Part shown: one piece after another, positions 44,512 to 53,473 of the stretch
Numbering within the stretch: position 1 is the stretch's first letter
Layout of the letters: each line of letters starts with the position of its first letter
Notes under the pieces: generated by a model
Told to the model about the DNA's origin: nothing
Database searches by the model: none
What the model saw: the letters and a program-made list of their open reading frames with translations, nothing else
Translations under genes and position numbers: made by a program
Source of the DNA: JBCDJG01 sp038748065
Lineage (GTDB): Bacteria; Pseudomonadota; Gammaproteobacteria; Pseudomonadales; Halieaceae
Direction: 5' to 3'
Assembly: GCA_038748065.1 (NCBI GenBank)
Contig: JBCDJG010000015.1
Coordinates: forward strand, 27,894 to 91,893
Length of the DNA: 64,000 bases

Positions 44512-46098
44512 CTATGAATCGGTCCTAAAACCGAGACTGTCGAGGGCAAGACCCATTCTTTTGCGCTGGTTGCTGTTACGAATCGGGAAGGCTCTGAAGA
44601 AGTCATCGGTACGCAAATCGGGGGATCGGCGGCGGACCTCCTCGGCCCAGGACTGTGCGGCGTCGTTGCGGCCCGCGAGGTGACTGGCGGATGCGGCAAT
44701 CATCGCGATCAGGGCGTGAGCGCCCGGCGCGCTTGCGCCACGATCGGCCCACTCTGCAGCTTCCTCGTCTTCGCCGAGGGTGAGATGGGTCAGCCCACGC
44801 GCTGCCAACATGGCGTAAAGCATGGGATCAAGGGGGCTCAAGCGCATGGATAGGTCAAGGTTCGAGCGCGCGGTGTGAGCGGCGCCTTGCATGGACTCGG
44901 TCCAGGCCTTGGCATACTGCCCATGGGCGTAGTTGGGGCACAATGACGTCGCTCGCTCCAGCCAGCGGTAGGCGCGATCAAGGTCCGATTCGAGCCAGAA
45001 AGTCCGCCCCATGGCGAAATTGACGAAGGGGTCTAGCGGGTCCAGGTCGACCGCCCGCTCAGCGTATCGGCGTGCGCTGGTAATTTCGCCCGGCCTATCT
45101 CTCGCCTCTTGCAGGAAAGCCGTCTGGAAGTGAACGAAGGATAGGCCTGCATATGCCCTGGCAAAACCCGGTTCGAGCCTTACCGCTCGCTGGAACAGGC
45201 GGCCAGCTTCCTCATTATCCTCACTGGTGAAGCGGTAGACGTGCTGTAGTGCGAGATGGTATGCCGACCAGGCGTCGAGGTCGTCGGGCACGGCGAGGCG
45301 GGCGCGGGTCGCCTCGTGCATCGGGATGTGAATCTCTAACTGCGACAAAATGCTTGCCGCTATCTGTTCGCGAATGACGTGCACATCGTCCAGCGCGCCC
45401 GCGTAGCGCTCGGCCCAGACGATATCACCGTCCGCAGTCGCTACCAATTCGACGGCGACTGTCAATCGTCTGGCAACGACTTCGACGATGCCCGAAAGAC
45501 AGTAGGAGACACCAAGTAATTGGCGTGCCCTGCGTGGATCACTGTCCTCAGGCAGCAACCTGAAAGAGGACGTACGCGCTACGACGAATAACCATCGCAG
45601 TCGGGCAAGTTCAGTGATCAACTCGTGCGGCAGGCCCTCAGCAACGCTATTCCACTCATCGCTGCCGCCAATCAGGGAGAAGGGCAGTACAGCGATAGAC
45701 GGTCTCTTATCCAAGCCCGCTATATCGGGTCCATCTGCCTTCGCTTTCGACCTGGACGCCAGGGCACCGCCTGTTACGCCAACCGTTGCTGCCAAATTGA
45801 CGTCAGCGACAAAGCGCAAGCCCTTGCCATGTATGGTGCGGATAACTCGCTGAGTTTTGCCGTCATCGCCAAGAGCTTGTCGGGCCGATTTGATTCGGCT
45901 GGCCAAGGCCGAATCGCTCACAACCCGACCCTGCCAAAGGGATTCCAGTATTTCGTCCCGAGAAACGAGCCGATCTCGGCGTTCTATCAGAAAGGAGATC
46001 AGCGCAAAGACCTGAGGCTCCACGCCCAGCGCCTGGCCTTGTCTGCGCAGCTCAGACCTTGCCAAGTCGAGCTCGAAGTCGCCGAAGGTGTAGATCAT
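44512..46098 (-). CDS. CadC-like winged-helix regulator with TPR repeats
   Basis: 528 residues from the ATG at 46096-46098. Residues 1-100 are an OmpR-type winged helix (FGDFELDLARSELRR, LVSRDEILESLWQG, GKGLRFVADV). A TolB/FlgO-like segment follows from about 130 (SIAVLPFSLIGG, ADGDIVWAERYAG). The C-terminal 270 residues carry at least four TPR-type repeats. No transmembrane helix is seen between the DNA-binding and sensory parts, unlike CadC itself. The likely target is the HupE pair downstream. Confidence 0.8.
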   Translation of the reverse strand: MIYTFGDFELDLARSELRRQGQALGVEPQVFALISFLIERRDRLVSRDEILESLWQGRVVSDSALASRIKSARQALGDDGKTQRVIRTIHGKGLRFVADVNLAATVGVTGGALASRSKAKADGPDIAGLDKRPSIAVLPFSLIGGSDEWNSVAEGLPHELITELARLRWLFVVARTSSFRLLPEDSDPRRARQLLGVSYCLSGIVEVVARRLTVAVELVATADGDIVWAERYAGALDDVHVIREQIAASILSQLEIHIPMHEATRARLAVPDDLDAWSAYHLALQHVYRFTSEDNEEAGRLFQRAVRLEPGFARAYAGLSFVHFQTAFLQEARDRPGEITSARRYAERAVDLDPLDPFVNFAMGRTFWLESDLDRAYRWLERATSLCPNYAHGQYAKAWTESMQGAAHTARSNLDLSMRLSPLDPMLYAMLAARGLTHLTLGEDEEAAEWADRGASAPGAHALIAMIAASASHLAGRNDAAQSWAEEVRRRSPDLRTDDFFRAFPIRNSNQRKRMGLALDSLGFRTDS

Positions 46099-46262
46099 GA
46101 GCCAAGGATAGATCAGCGCGGCCGGCAATTCCTCAAAATCTCCACGAGAAATCCACGTGACCTCCATGATTCAAACCGGGCGGCCCGCCACTGTGCACTC
46201 ACTCGCAGCCCAGGGTTGCGATGAACAGAGAGTCAGACACTACTAATCAACGGAGAACTACC

Positions 46263-46487
46263 ATGCCACTCGTAACCATTGACGTCATTAAAAACGTTTT
46301 TACGCCAGACCAGAAAGAACAGTTGATCGAGAAAGTCACCGAAGCGATGATCGCCGTGGAAGGCGAGAACATGCGACCTGTGACCTGGGTTCGCATCCAG
46401 GAATTCAAAGGCGGAGACTGGGCCATTGGCGGCAATCGCCTCGGCGCGGCGGATGTGCACGCGCTGCAGCGTGGCGAGGCTGCCTGA
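46263..46487 (+). CDS. 4-oxalocrotonate tautomerase-family protein
   Basis: 74 residues from the ATG at 46263, chosen because Pro2 then becomes the N-terminal catalytic proline of the family (MPLVTIDVIKN). TPDQKEQLIEKVTEAM and WVRIQEF complete the pattern. An upstream in-frame ATG would bury the proline. The substrate is unknown. It stands alone between the regulator and the HerA gene. Confidence 0.8.
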   Translation: MPLVTIDVIKNVFTPDQKEQLIEKVTEAMIAVEGENMRPVTWVRIQEFKGGDWAIGGNRLGAADVHALQRGEAA

Positions 46488-46524
46488 CCCCGACACCGCA
46501 CGGCTTGGGCCCGCTTCAAGCCCA

Positions 46525-46552
46525 CTGAACCCCATCTCTGGGTGGGGTTCAG
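46525..46552. terminator. Hairpin between convergent genes
   Basis: A perfect 10-bp stem (CTGAACCCCA with TGGGGTTCAG, 8-nt loop) with an outer GCTTC/GAAGC pair sits between the ends of the tautomerase and HerA genes. It has no T-run, so intrinsic termination is uncertain. Confidence 0.55.
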
Positions 46553-46600
46553 AAGCGGCATCGCTCGGTGTAGCCGCTACTGAAGCCACGAGTCATCGGG

Positions 46601-48289
46601 CTAATGATGATCCTGCGATCGCCATCTGCCCACCAGAGCATCGACATCAATCGCGATATCCTCATCGCGCCATTTCTGCGAGAAATCGATGTCCGTTGAA
46701 TTCGGCGGCGGGCTAGGCGGATCAACCCGGAAGCGCACTGGCATAGGCACCGCTTCACCGAGCGCAATCACCTCACCTTTCGCCAGCGATGTCAGCGTGT
46801 CGAAAGTGCCGCGCGAGGCTTCCGGCACCATTGAGCGAACGTACTCCTGATCTTCGGGGTTTGAAATGCGCAAGCACAGGAAGGAACTGCACTGCGCGAG
46901 CACCGTTTCCGAGATTTCATGCGGACGTTGACTAATAACGCAGAGTCCAACGCCGTATTTACGCCCGTTTTTGGAGATGCGCTCCATGGCGCGCCTTGCT
47001 TCCCTGAATCGAGCAACCTCCTCCCGCGGGATATACTCATGCGCCTCTTCGCAGATAAGGAAAATGGGGAACTCAGTGCAGCGTGGGTTCCAGAAGTTAA
47101 ATTCGTAGACCAGGCGGCCTATCTGCGCGGTAACAAAGGGCACCACGTCGAAGGCAACGCTACTGAGATCAATCACCGTAACGTTAGCGCGGGGCTGGCC
47201 AAGTCCCACCAGGTCTTTCATCAAGTCCGAGAGTGAGTCCGACGACGTCCGCTTCGAGGGCCTCATCATGAAGTCATAGCGGCTGTCATTTAGCAGGCTA
47301 CCAAGTCGAATGAGGGGCTGGTCAAATTTGCCGTAGGTATCGAGCTTCTCCCGGCCAAAATCGGCGGTGGCGATGTCGGCGTCTTCCATCGCTTCCCGCA
47401 GTTCATCAAGCGGATAGTAAAGCGGAGAATCCACAGTGATGTGGTCTACGTCAAGGTGTGTATTACTCTCGCGACGAAGCCGCAGCAGGGTGTCGCGCAG
47501 GAAAGATGTCTGGATGGACGCATGACCGTCGCTTGGGTTAATCAGCAGTTCACATAAGTCTGCAAAGGAAAGCAGCCAATAGGGAAATTCCACGTCCCCT
47601 GCGCTGAAAGTCCTGACGTTTAGGGCCGCGAAGGGTGACCCCAGCCTCGCTCCGCCAGCGTCTTTCTCGCCGTACTCTCCGTGCATATCCAGCACAATAA
47701 TGTGTGCGTTCGGCATGGCACCCAGGGTCGACTGAATGAGGCTGGTCACTGTCCATGACTTACCGGAGCCCGACTGACCCAGTATCGCGGCGTGCCGGCC
47801 AAAAAAGGCAGAGGCGTCGAGGTGCACGCTGACCCCAGCCCCCGTCGCAAGGGTGCCTACGCTGAGGTCTTCATCACCGTAGGAGGAAAAAATTTGCGCC
47901 AACTGACGACCACTAATCGTATGAACCTCGGCACCGCAATCTGGATAGTGCGCGATGCCCCGACTGAACCGCCCAGTGTGATCGATCATACCCATGGGCG
48001 TCAGCTGGGCCATGATCTGGTTGTTTCCATGCTCACCGGCCACATCATAGCTACGCGCCACTGATACCAGTATCCCCTTGCCAGCACTCCTAACAATAAG
48101 GTGCGATCCGACCCGTCCTGCGATCGACCCGCCGCTGTCGCCCTCCTGTGCACCTGGCCGTTCAAGGGCATGGTCATTCAAGCGGGCGATAAAGTAGCCT
48201 TCCGAAACATCCACCAGTTGCCCGGCGGGCGCTGGTGCGACAGGGGAATCCGTGCTGACGGCATCAGCATCGCTGGTTAAGTCTGTCAT
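46601..48289 (-). CDS. HerA-type hexameric ATPase
   Basis: 562 residues. An N-terminal barrel (30-140) precedes the ATPase: Walker A GQSGSGKSW near 170, then HIIVLDMHGEYG, and Walker B with IFLICEEAHEYIPRE followed by SKNGRKYGVGLCVISQRPHEIS, all classic HerA. HerA translocates DNA, usually with the nuclease NurA in end resection or with effector nucleases in phage defence. No NurA, SIR2, DUF4297 or other partner lies next to it, so it appears to be an orphan with an unknown role. Confidence 0.85.
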   Translation of the reverse strand: MTDLTSDADAVSTDSPVAPAPAGQLVDVSEGYFIARLNDHALERPGAQEGDSGGSIAGRVGSHLIVRSAGKGILVSVARSYDVAGEHGNNQIMAQLTPMGMIDHTGRFSRGIAHYPDCGAEVHTISGRQLAQIFSSYGDEDLSVGTLATGAGVSVHLDASAFFGRHAAILGQSGSGKSWTVTSLIQSTLGAMPNAHIIVLDMHGEYGEKDAGGARLGSPFAALNVRTFSAGDVEFPYWLLSFADLCELLINPSDGHASIQTSFLRDTLLRLRRESNTHLDVDHITVDSPLYYPLDELREAMEDADIATADFGREKLDTYGKFDQPLIRLGSLLNDSRYDFMMRPSKRTSSDSLSDLMKDLVGLGQPRANVTVIDLSSVAFDVVPFVTAQIGRLVYEFNFWNPRCTEFPIFLICEEAHEYIPREEVARFREARRAMERISKNGRKYGVGLCVISQRPHEISETVLAQCSSFLCLRISNPEDQEYVRSMVPEASRGTFDTLTSLAKGEVIALGEAVPMPVRFRVDPPSPPPNSTDIDFSQKWRDEDIAIDVDALVGRWRSQDHH

Positions 48290-48447
48290 CGCTTGATCCT
48301 TATCGCTTCAGTAGCCTATAAGATAGTCAATAACGCCCGCCGTGATACAGCAAAATCGGCGCTTTCAAGGCTTTTGTTCCATGGGCCTCGGGTCACTCAT
48401 AGTTACGACAACGGGCCGTCATAACCCGCTCTCTCGATTCAGCCATT

Positions 48448-48460
48448 GATATAACGTATG
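48448..48460. promoter_or_regulatory. Weak Zur-like site upstream of the CobW gene
   Basis: GATATAACGTATG matches 9 of 13 positions of the core of the strong box at 61919-61935 and keeps its central TATAAC. It lies 39 bp ahead of the CobW-type gene. By itself this is weak. Confidence 0.3.
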
Positions 48461-48498
48461 CTCTGCCAGCTCAGTTGATCTAGCTGACAGGGAAAACC

Positions 48499-49734
48499 AT
48501 GTCGACACTACAAACACCGGATATTCGTCTGCCTGTGACCGTTCTTTCGGGCTTTCTCGGCGCGGGCAAAACAACGCTTCTTAACCGCGTGCTGAATAAC
48601 CGGGAGGGCCGTCGAGTGGCGGTCATCGTTAATGACATGTCCGAGGTCAATATCGACGCCAGTCTGGTTCGCGCTGGAGCGGATTTCAGCCGCACCGAGG
48701 AGACCTTGGTAGAAATGTCGAATGGCTGCATCTGCTGTACCCTGCGCGATGACCTTCTGGCTGAAGTTAGAAAACTGGCGGAGGAAGGTCGCTTTGACTA
48801 CTTGCTGATCGAGTCGACGGGCATCTCTGAGCCGCTGCCCGTGGCGGCGACCTTTGAGTTTAGATCTGAAGAGGGCGAGAGCCTCTCTGACGTCGCCCGC
48901 CTGGATACCATGGCTACGGTGGTAGATGCTGTGAACTTCCCGGCTGATTTCGCAAGCCACGATGGCCTCAAGGATCGCGGAGAGGTCATGGGCGACGAGG
49001 ATGAGCGTTCGCTCGTTCACTTGCTCACGGATCAGGTTGAATTTTCTGATGTTGTTATTCTCAACAAAGTAGAAGCCGCCCAGCCTGAGCAGCTTGAGGA
49101 CGCGAGACGAATTATTCGCAGCCTCAATCCCGATGCCAGGATTATTGAAACGAGCTACTCAGAGGTGGCTACCGACGCCATACTGGATACCGGCCTCTTT
49201 GATTTCGAAAAAGCCCAGGAACACCCTGTTTGGGCAAAAGAGCTCTATGGATTCGCAGATCACACCCCGGAGTCCGAAGAGTACGGCGTTGCGTCCCACG
49301 TCTACCGCGCGCGGCGTCCGTTTCAACCCGAGGCGATCCACGAGATACTGACTTCGACTATTCCGGGACTGATCCGGGCGAAGGGCCATTTCTGGATCGC
49401 TACCCGGCATAAGCTGGTTCTCGAGTATTCCCTCGCTGGCAAACTGAGCAGCGTCGAGCCAATTGGAACGTGGTGGGCGAGTGAACTGCGAGATCGCTGG
49501 CCCGAGACAGAAGAGCTCGACGCCTATATCAACGAGCACTGGCAGGAACCCTTCGGCGATCGCCGGCAAGAGCTCGTTTTTATCGGTGCTGGCATCGATT
49601 GGCCAGCCTTGCAAGCGCAACTGGATGCGGCGCTGTTGCCAGAGGATGTTGAGTACACGCCGGGCGTGCGCTTCCGTATGCCTGACCCATTCCCCCGCTG
49701 GGCCACACAACTGGACGGCTGCATCACCGGCTGA
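48499..49734 (+). CDS. COG0523 (CobW/ZigA-type) GTPase, metallochaperone
   Basis: 411 residues. GTP-binding Walker A GFLGAGKTTL, the metal-binding CxCC motif in NGCICCTLRDDLL, ESTGISEPLPVA, and NKVE as the base-specificity loop. The C-terminal CobW_C domain follows (SHVYRARRPFQPEAIHEIL). This subgroup includes zinc-starvation proteins such as ZigA and ZagA, which are thought to deliver zinc to client enzymes. The start at 48499 has an AGGGA site. Here its neighbours include FolE2, DksA and HisI variants, which supports the zinc role. A lactate-dehydrogenase-like gene follows by 62 bp. Confidence 0.85.
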   Translation: MSTLQTPDIRLPVTVLSGFLGAGKTTLLNRVLNNREGRRVAVIVNDMSEVNIDASLVRAGADFSRTEETLVEMSNGCICCTLRDDLLAEVRKLAEEGRFDYLLIESTGISEPLPVAATFEFRSEEGESLSDVARLDTMATVVDAVNFPADFASHDGLKDRGEVMGDEDERSLVHLLTDQVEFSDVVILNKVEAAQPEQLEDARRIIRSLNPDARIIETSYSEVATDAILDTGLFDFEKAQEHPVWAKELYGFADHTPESEEYGVASHVYRARRPFQPEAIHEILTSTIPGLIRAKGHFWIATRHKLVLEYSLAGKLSSVEPIGTWWASELRDRWPETEELDAYINEHWQEPFGDRRQELVFIGAGIDWPALQAQLDAALLPEDVEYTPGVRFRMPDPFPRWATQLDGCITG

Positions 49735-49796
49735 GACAGCGGCAGTGCGGGCCACTAGCGCTCCGGCGAGTACCCTGATCCAAGCCAGAGAGACTG

Positions 49797-50945
49797 ATGA
49801 AACTAAACAAATGTAATAATTTCAGCGATTTTCGCGCGCTGGCGAAGCAGCGTTTACCCGGGCCAATCTTCCACTACATCGACGGTGCAGCAGACGATGA
49901 GCATACCTATCGACGCAATACCGCTGCTTACGAAGACTGCGATCTGGTGCCCAATGTGCTTGCAGGCGTTGAAAACATAGACATGTCCGTAGAGGTCATG
50001 GGCCAAAAGCTGGCCATGCCCATCTACTGCGCTCCGACGGCTCTGCAACGCCTTTTCCACCACGAGGGCGAACGTGCTGTTGCGAAAGCGGCGAGAAAGC
50101 ACGGCACCATGTTTGGGGTATCGTCGCTGGCTACGGTAACAGTTGAAGATATTGCGCAAATCACCGACTCGCCGAAGATGTTTCAATTCTACTTCCATAA
50201 GGATAGGGGCCTGAACGATGCGCTTCTGGAGAGGGCAAAGGCAGCGAAATTTGATGTTCTGGCCTTGACGGTTGATACCATCACCGGCGGCAATCGTGAG
50301 CGTGACCTTCGCACGGGATTTACCTCCCCGCCGCGCTTTAACCTGCAATCCCTGGTCAGCTTTGCCACTCACCCCGCATGGGCATGGAACTTTCTGACCC
50401 GAGAAAAGTTCGACATGCCGCACCTGTCTGGCTATGTTGCCGAGGGAACTAATGTAGCGGTCTCGGTGGGCGACTACTTCTCCACAATGCTGGACCAGTC
50501 GATGAACTGGGAAGACGCCGAAAGACTCTGCGCCCAGTGGAACGGCCAATTCGCCCTGAAAGGCATCATGAGCGTGGAAGACGCCAGACGCGCCGTGGAT
50601 ATTGGCTGTACTGGCATCATGGTATCCAACCACGGCGGCAGACAGTTGGATGGCGGTCGCAGCCCCTTCGATCAGCTGGCGGAGATCTGCGATGCCGTTG
50701 GCGATAAGCTCGATGTGATCTGCGAGGGCGGCATCCAACGCGGGACGCATGTTCTTAAAGCACTCTCCCTGGGCGCCAAGGCTTGCTCTGGCGGGCGTTT
50801 CTATCTGTATGCACTGGCCGCGGCAGGCGAGGCTGGCGTCGACCGTGCTCTTGGCAATCTCAGAACCGAAATCGAACGGGACATGAAGCTGATGGGCATT
50901 ACATCGCTGGATCAACTATGCAGGGATAACCTGCGCTTTCGCTGA
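49797..50945 (+). CDS. FMN-dependent alpha-hydroxy-acid dehydrogenase (LldD-like)
   Basis: 382 residues in the TIM-barrel FMN family. FHYIDGAADDEHTYRRN opens it, PIYCAPTALQRLFHHEGE binds FMN, and the active-site SNHGGRQLDGG carries the catalytic His and substrate Arg. The group oxidises L-lactate, glycolate or mandelate. The membrane-binding insert of respiratory lactate dehydrogenases is not obvious. It lies between the CobW gene and an M17 peptidase, with gaps of 62 and 14 bp, so the three may be one operon. Confidence 0.85.
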   Translation: MKLNKCNNFSDFRALAKQRLPGPIFHYIDGAADDEHTYRRNTAAYEDCDLVPNVLAGVENIDMSVEVMGQKLAMPIYCAPTALQRLFHHEGERAVAKAARKHGTMFGVSSLATVTVEDIAQITDSPKMFQFYFHKDRGLNDALLERAKAAKFDVLALTVDTITGGNRERDLRTGFTSPPRFNLQSLVSFATHPAWAWNFLTREKFDMPHLSGYVAEGTNVAVSVGDYFSTMLDQSMNWEDAERLCAQWNGQFALKGIMSVEDARRAVDIGCTGIMVSNHGGRQLDGGRSPFDQLAEICDAVGDKLDVICEGGIQRGTHVLKALSLGAKACSGGRFYLYALAAAGEAGVDRALGNLRTEIERDMKLMGITSLDQLCRDNLRFR

Positions 50946-50959
50946 GATAACTACTCGCT

Positions 50960-52333
50960 ATGAATACACTCTCCGACCTTATCCTTTCTGAGCCCCCAGC
51001 GGCCAGCACACCGCTCATTCTGATCCAGGCTGACGAGTTTGATACCTGGCAGAGCACCCTCCCCGAGGGCGACCAAACCTGGCTGGCACGGCAGTCCTTC
51101 ACCGCCCTCCCCGGGCAAACGGCCTGGTTGGAACAGGGCGGCGTTGCCAGGGTTTTTTGCGGCTACAGCGGCAAATCTGACCTGGCCACGCTGGGTCACT
51201 TGCCACTGTCACTGCCAGAAGGTGATTATTACCTCGAGAGCCCGGTGAGTGAAACCCAGATCCTTGGCTGGGCCTTGGGGGCATACCAATTCACGCGGTA
51301 CAAGGCGGCCAGACGTGACCCGGCCAGGCTTTATGCCGATCTCGATGTCAGTGCTCTGAACAGTGTCCGGCACACTGCCGACGCCGTCGCCCTGGGTCGT
51401 GATTTGATCAATACGCCTGCCGAGGATATGAAGCCTTCGGACCTGTCGGCCGAAGTCACTCGGATGGCACAGCGCTTTGACGCGGATATCAAAGTCATAG
51501 CGGGCGATGAGCTACTCGACATCGGCGCCCGAACGATTCACACGGTCGGGCGTGCTGCCGAGGACCCGCCACTGCTGGCCGACATGAGCTGGGGCAATCC
51601 CGATCACCCCAGGGTAACGCTGGTTGGCAAGGGCGTGACCTTTGACAGCGGCGGCCTGGATATAAAACCTTCCGCGGCCATGCGACAGATGAAGAAGGAC
51701 ATGGGCGGGGCTGCGATTGCCATTGGCCTCGCCCAACTCATCATGGCGACGGGGCTGCCGGTGCGACTACGTTTGCTCATCCCCGCCGCCGAAAACGCCA
51801 TCGCCGGCAACGCCTTCAGGCCAGGTGACGTCATCACGACCTACAAGGGCTTGACCGTCGAGATCGACAACACCGATGCGGAGGGCCGTCTGCTGCTGTG
51901 TGACGCCCTGGCCATGGCCTGTGAAGAAGACCCTGAGTTGATCATCGACTTCGCTACCCTAACGGGAGCGGCGCGCGTAGCCGTCGGCACCGAAATCTCG
52001 GCGATGTTCTCCACCTCGGATGAGGCAGCCAGCGCGATCTACAGCCATGGTGAAGATGCCGATGATGCTGTTTGGCGGATGCCAATTCACGACAGCTACA
52101 GCTATATGATGAAGAGCAACATCGCCGATGTCGTGAATTCAGCGGCCAGCGGCCTGGCCGGCGCCACCACAGCGGCGCTATTCCTGCAGAAGTTCGTGGG
52201 AGACACTGACTGGGTGCACTTTGATACCATGGCGTTCAACACGCGGTCTCGCCCGGCTCGCCCGGAGGGCGGAGAACCCATGAGCCTGCGCGCCGTGTAT
52301 CACTACCTCGCCCAACGCTATCGGGCAGTTTAG
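50960..52333 (+). CDS. Leucyl aminopeptidase-family (M17) metallopeptidase
   Basis: 457 residues. The C-terminal catalytic domain has VGKGVTFDSGGLDIKPSAAMRQMKKDMGGAA with the metal-binding Lys and Asp, and the M17 signature NTDAEGRLLLCDALA. M17 enzymes hold two divalent metals, often Zn or Mn, and remove N-terminal residues from peptides. The N-terminal 150 residues are divergent. Gene spacing couples it to the LldD-like gene upstream. Its stop is 2 bp from the end of the convergent aspartoacylase gene. Confidence 0.85.
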   Translation: MNTLSDLILSEPPAASTPLILIQADEFDTWQSTLPEGDQTWLARQSFTALPGQTAWLEQGGVARVFCGYSGKSDLATLGHLPLSLPEGDYYLESPVSETQILGWALGAYQFTRYKAARRDPARLYADLDVSALNSVRHTADAVALGRDLINTPAEDMKPSDLSAEVTRMAQRFDADIKVIAGDELLDIGARTIHTVGRAAEDPPLLADMSWGNPDHPRVTLVGKGVTFDSGGLDIKPSAAMRQMKKDMGGAAIAIGLAQLIMATGLPVRLRLLIPAAENAIAGNAFRPGDVITTYKGLTVEIDNTDAEGRLLLCDALAMACEEDPELIIDFATLTGAARVAVGTEISAMFSTSDEAASAIYSHGEDADDAVWRMPIHDSYSYMMKSNIADVVNSAASGLAGATTAALFLQKFVGDTDWVHFDTMAFNTRSRPARPEGGEPMSLRAVYHYLAQRYRAV

Positions 52334-52335
52334 CG

Positions 52336-53220
52336 CTACCAGCTCAAAAACCGCCGGGACATCAGCGAGAGAGCATGGGCCTGGTCGTAGTACGCAGCCT
52401 CGTTGACGAAGGCGACATACACAGCTTCAGGGTAGTCAAACAACACCGGCTCGCCAGTATCGAGAATGAAGATAGCTTCGCCCGGGGCCAAGCGGTGGTA
52501 GTCATTGTCCTGCAAATCAGGGTGGATCATGCCGGACAGTTCACCGTCCTCATTGCGGGGTAAGTGCAGTTTCTCGATAAACTGATAGACCTCCGCTTCT
52601 CGTGGCGTTGGCAGCTCAAGCTCTCCCTTGTTATGCAGATCAATAAAATCGAGCGCATGAGACAGCGCCATGCGCGTTTGTTCGAATATCTCCCAGCGCA
52701 AGAGCCCCTGGGCCACCGGGCCAACTTCAATCAACATCCCGTGCTTTGCGATGGAACAGAGAAAGCAATCTGATTCTGCTGAATTATCCTCGTAGAAGAT
52801 GACAGCCTCCGGCATCTGTTGCTGCACATAAAGGCACATGTCCAGAGCCAGGGGGTCATGCTGCTGCACCACCAGGGTTACCCCCATATTCGCCGTAGTG
52901 GTATGCAGGTCGATAATCCAATCTGTCTGGCTGCTCGCTCCTTTGGGCCCGAGTAATTGATTGATTTCCTGCGCGCGAGCCTGTTCGAGGTTTTCCGCTG
53001 TGCTGTTTAGCAGGACGTCACTGAAACAACGATTCAAGTCCTGTTCAAGATAGCGGCGGTTGCCGGCAATCGCTGGCTCATTGCCAAGCAGCGTCTGCGC
53101 TGCAAACGTCGCGCGGTCGAGCTCCTGCGGGTTTCTGCGTAGACGCCTGATAAGTTGAATACCCGTAAGCTCGTTGCCATGGGTGCCGCCGACGATTACA
53201 ACGCGCTGTTGCTCGGCCAT
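52336..53220 (-). CDS. Aspartoacylase-family zinc carboxypeptidase-like enzyme
   Basis: 294 residues. The zinc-binding GGTHGNELTG (His and Glu) near residue 11 and the third ligand in IIDLHTTTANMG near 105 are those of aspartoacylase/AstE. IFYEDNSAESDCFLCSIAKHGMLIEVGP is also typical of aspartoacylases. It would hydrolyse N-acyl-aspartate or another N-acyl-amino acid to the free amino acid. It is divergent from the dihydroorotase gene, and the Zur-type box between them lies close to that gene and 206 bp from this one. Confidence 0.82.
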   Translation of the reverse strand: MAEQQRVVIVGGTHGNELTGIQLIRRLRRNPQELDRATFAAQTLLGNEPAIAGNRRYLEQDLNRCFSDVLLNSTAENLEQARAQEINQLLGPKGASSQTDWIIDLHTTTANMGVTLVVQQHDPLALDMCLYVQQQMPEAVIFYEDNSAESDCFLCSIAKHGMLIEVGPVAQGLLRWEIFEQTRMALSHALDFIDLHNKGELELPTPREAEVYQFIEKLHLPRNEDGELSGMIHPDLQDNDYHRLAPGEAIFILDTGEPVLFDYPEAVYVAFVNEAAYYDQAHALSLMSRRFLSW

Positions 53221-53425
53221 TGTTGGGCTCCTTGCTGCTTTTGTCCGCTGGCTGCGTAGCGGCTTAAGTTTCTCATACCTTTATGGCAGGGCTTCGCCTT
53301 TGATTCAGCACGCGCCCGTGCCAGATTGTCTCTCAAAAAATCCTGCACATCATCTATCGCTTGCATCAGGGCTACCGCGGTCACGGGGCCCTTACACCAC
53401 GTTTGGCCGTAGTTGAGCACTACCG

Positions 53426-53442
53426 ATGTTATAATGTATCAT
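53426..53442. promoter_or_regulatory. Zur-type operator overlapping an extended -10 promoter
   Basis: ATGTTATAATGTATCAT shares 13 or more of 17 positions with the box between hisI and the flavoprotein, and resembles the gammaproteobacterial Zur consensus TGTTATANTATAACA. It contains TGTTATAAT, a perfect extended -10 element, 39 bp ahead of the dihydroorotase start. Repressor binding would therefore block this promoter when zinc is plentiful. Confidence 0.65.
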
Positions 53443-53473
53443 TTGCGCCCTTTTTAAGCTCCTCGGCGGTACC

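Noticed and set aside
46601..48289. HerA-based phage-defence system
   Set aside because: No effector gene (SIR2, DUF4297, nuclease) lies on either side and flanking genes are metabolic.
48448..48460. Zur site before the CobW gene as firm evidence
   Set aside because: Only 9 of 13 core positions match and symmetry is poor, so it is listed at low confidence and not used as main evidence.
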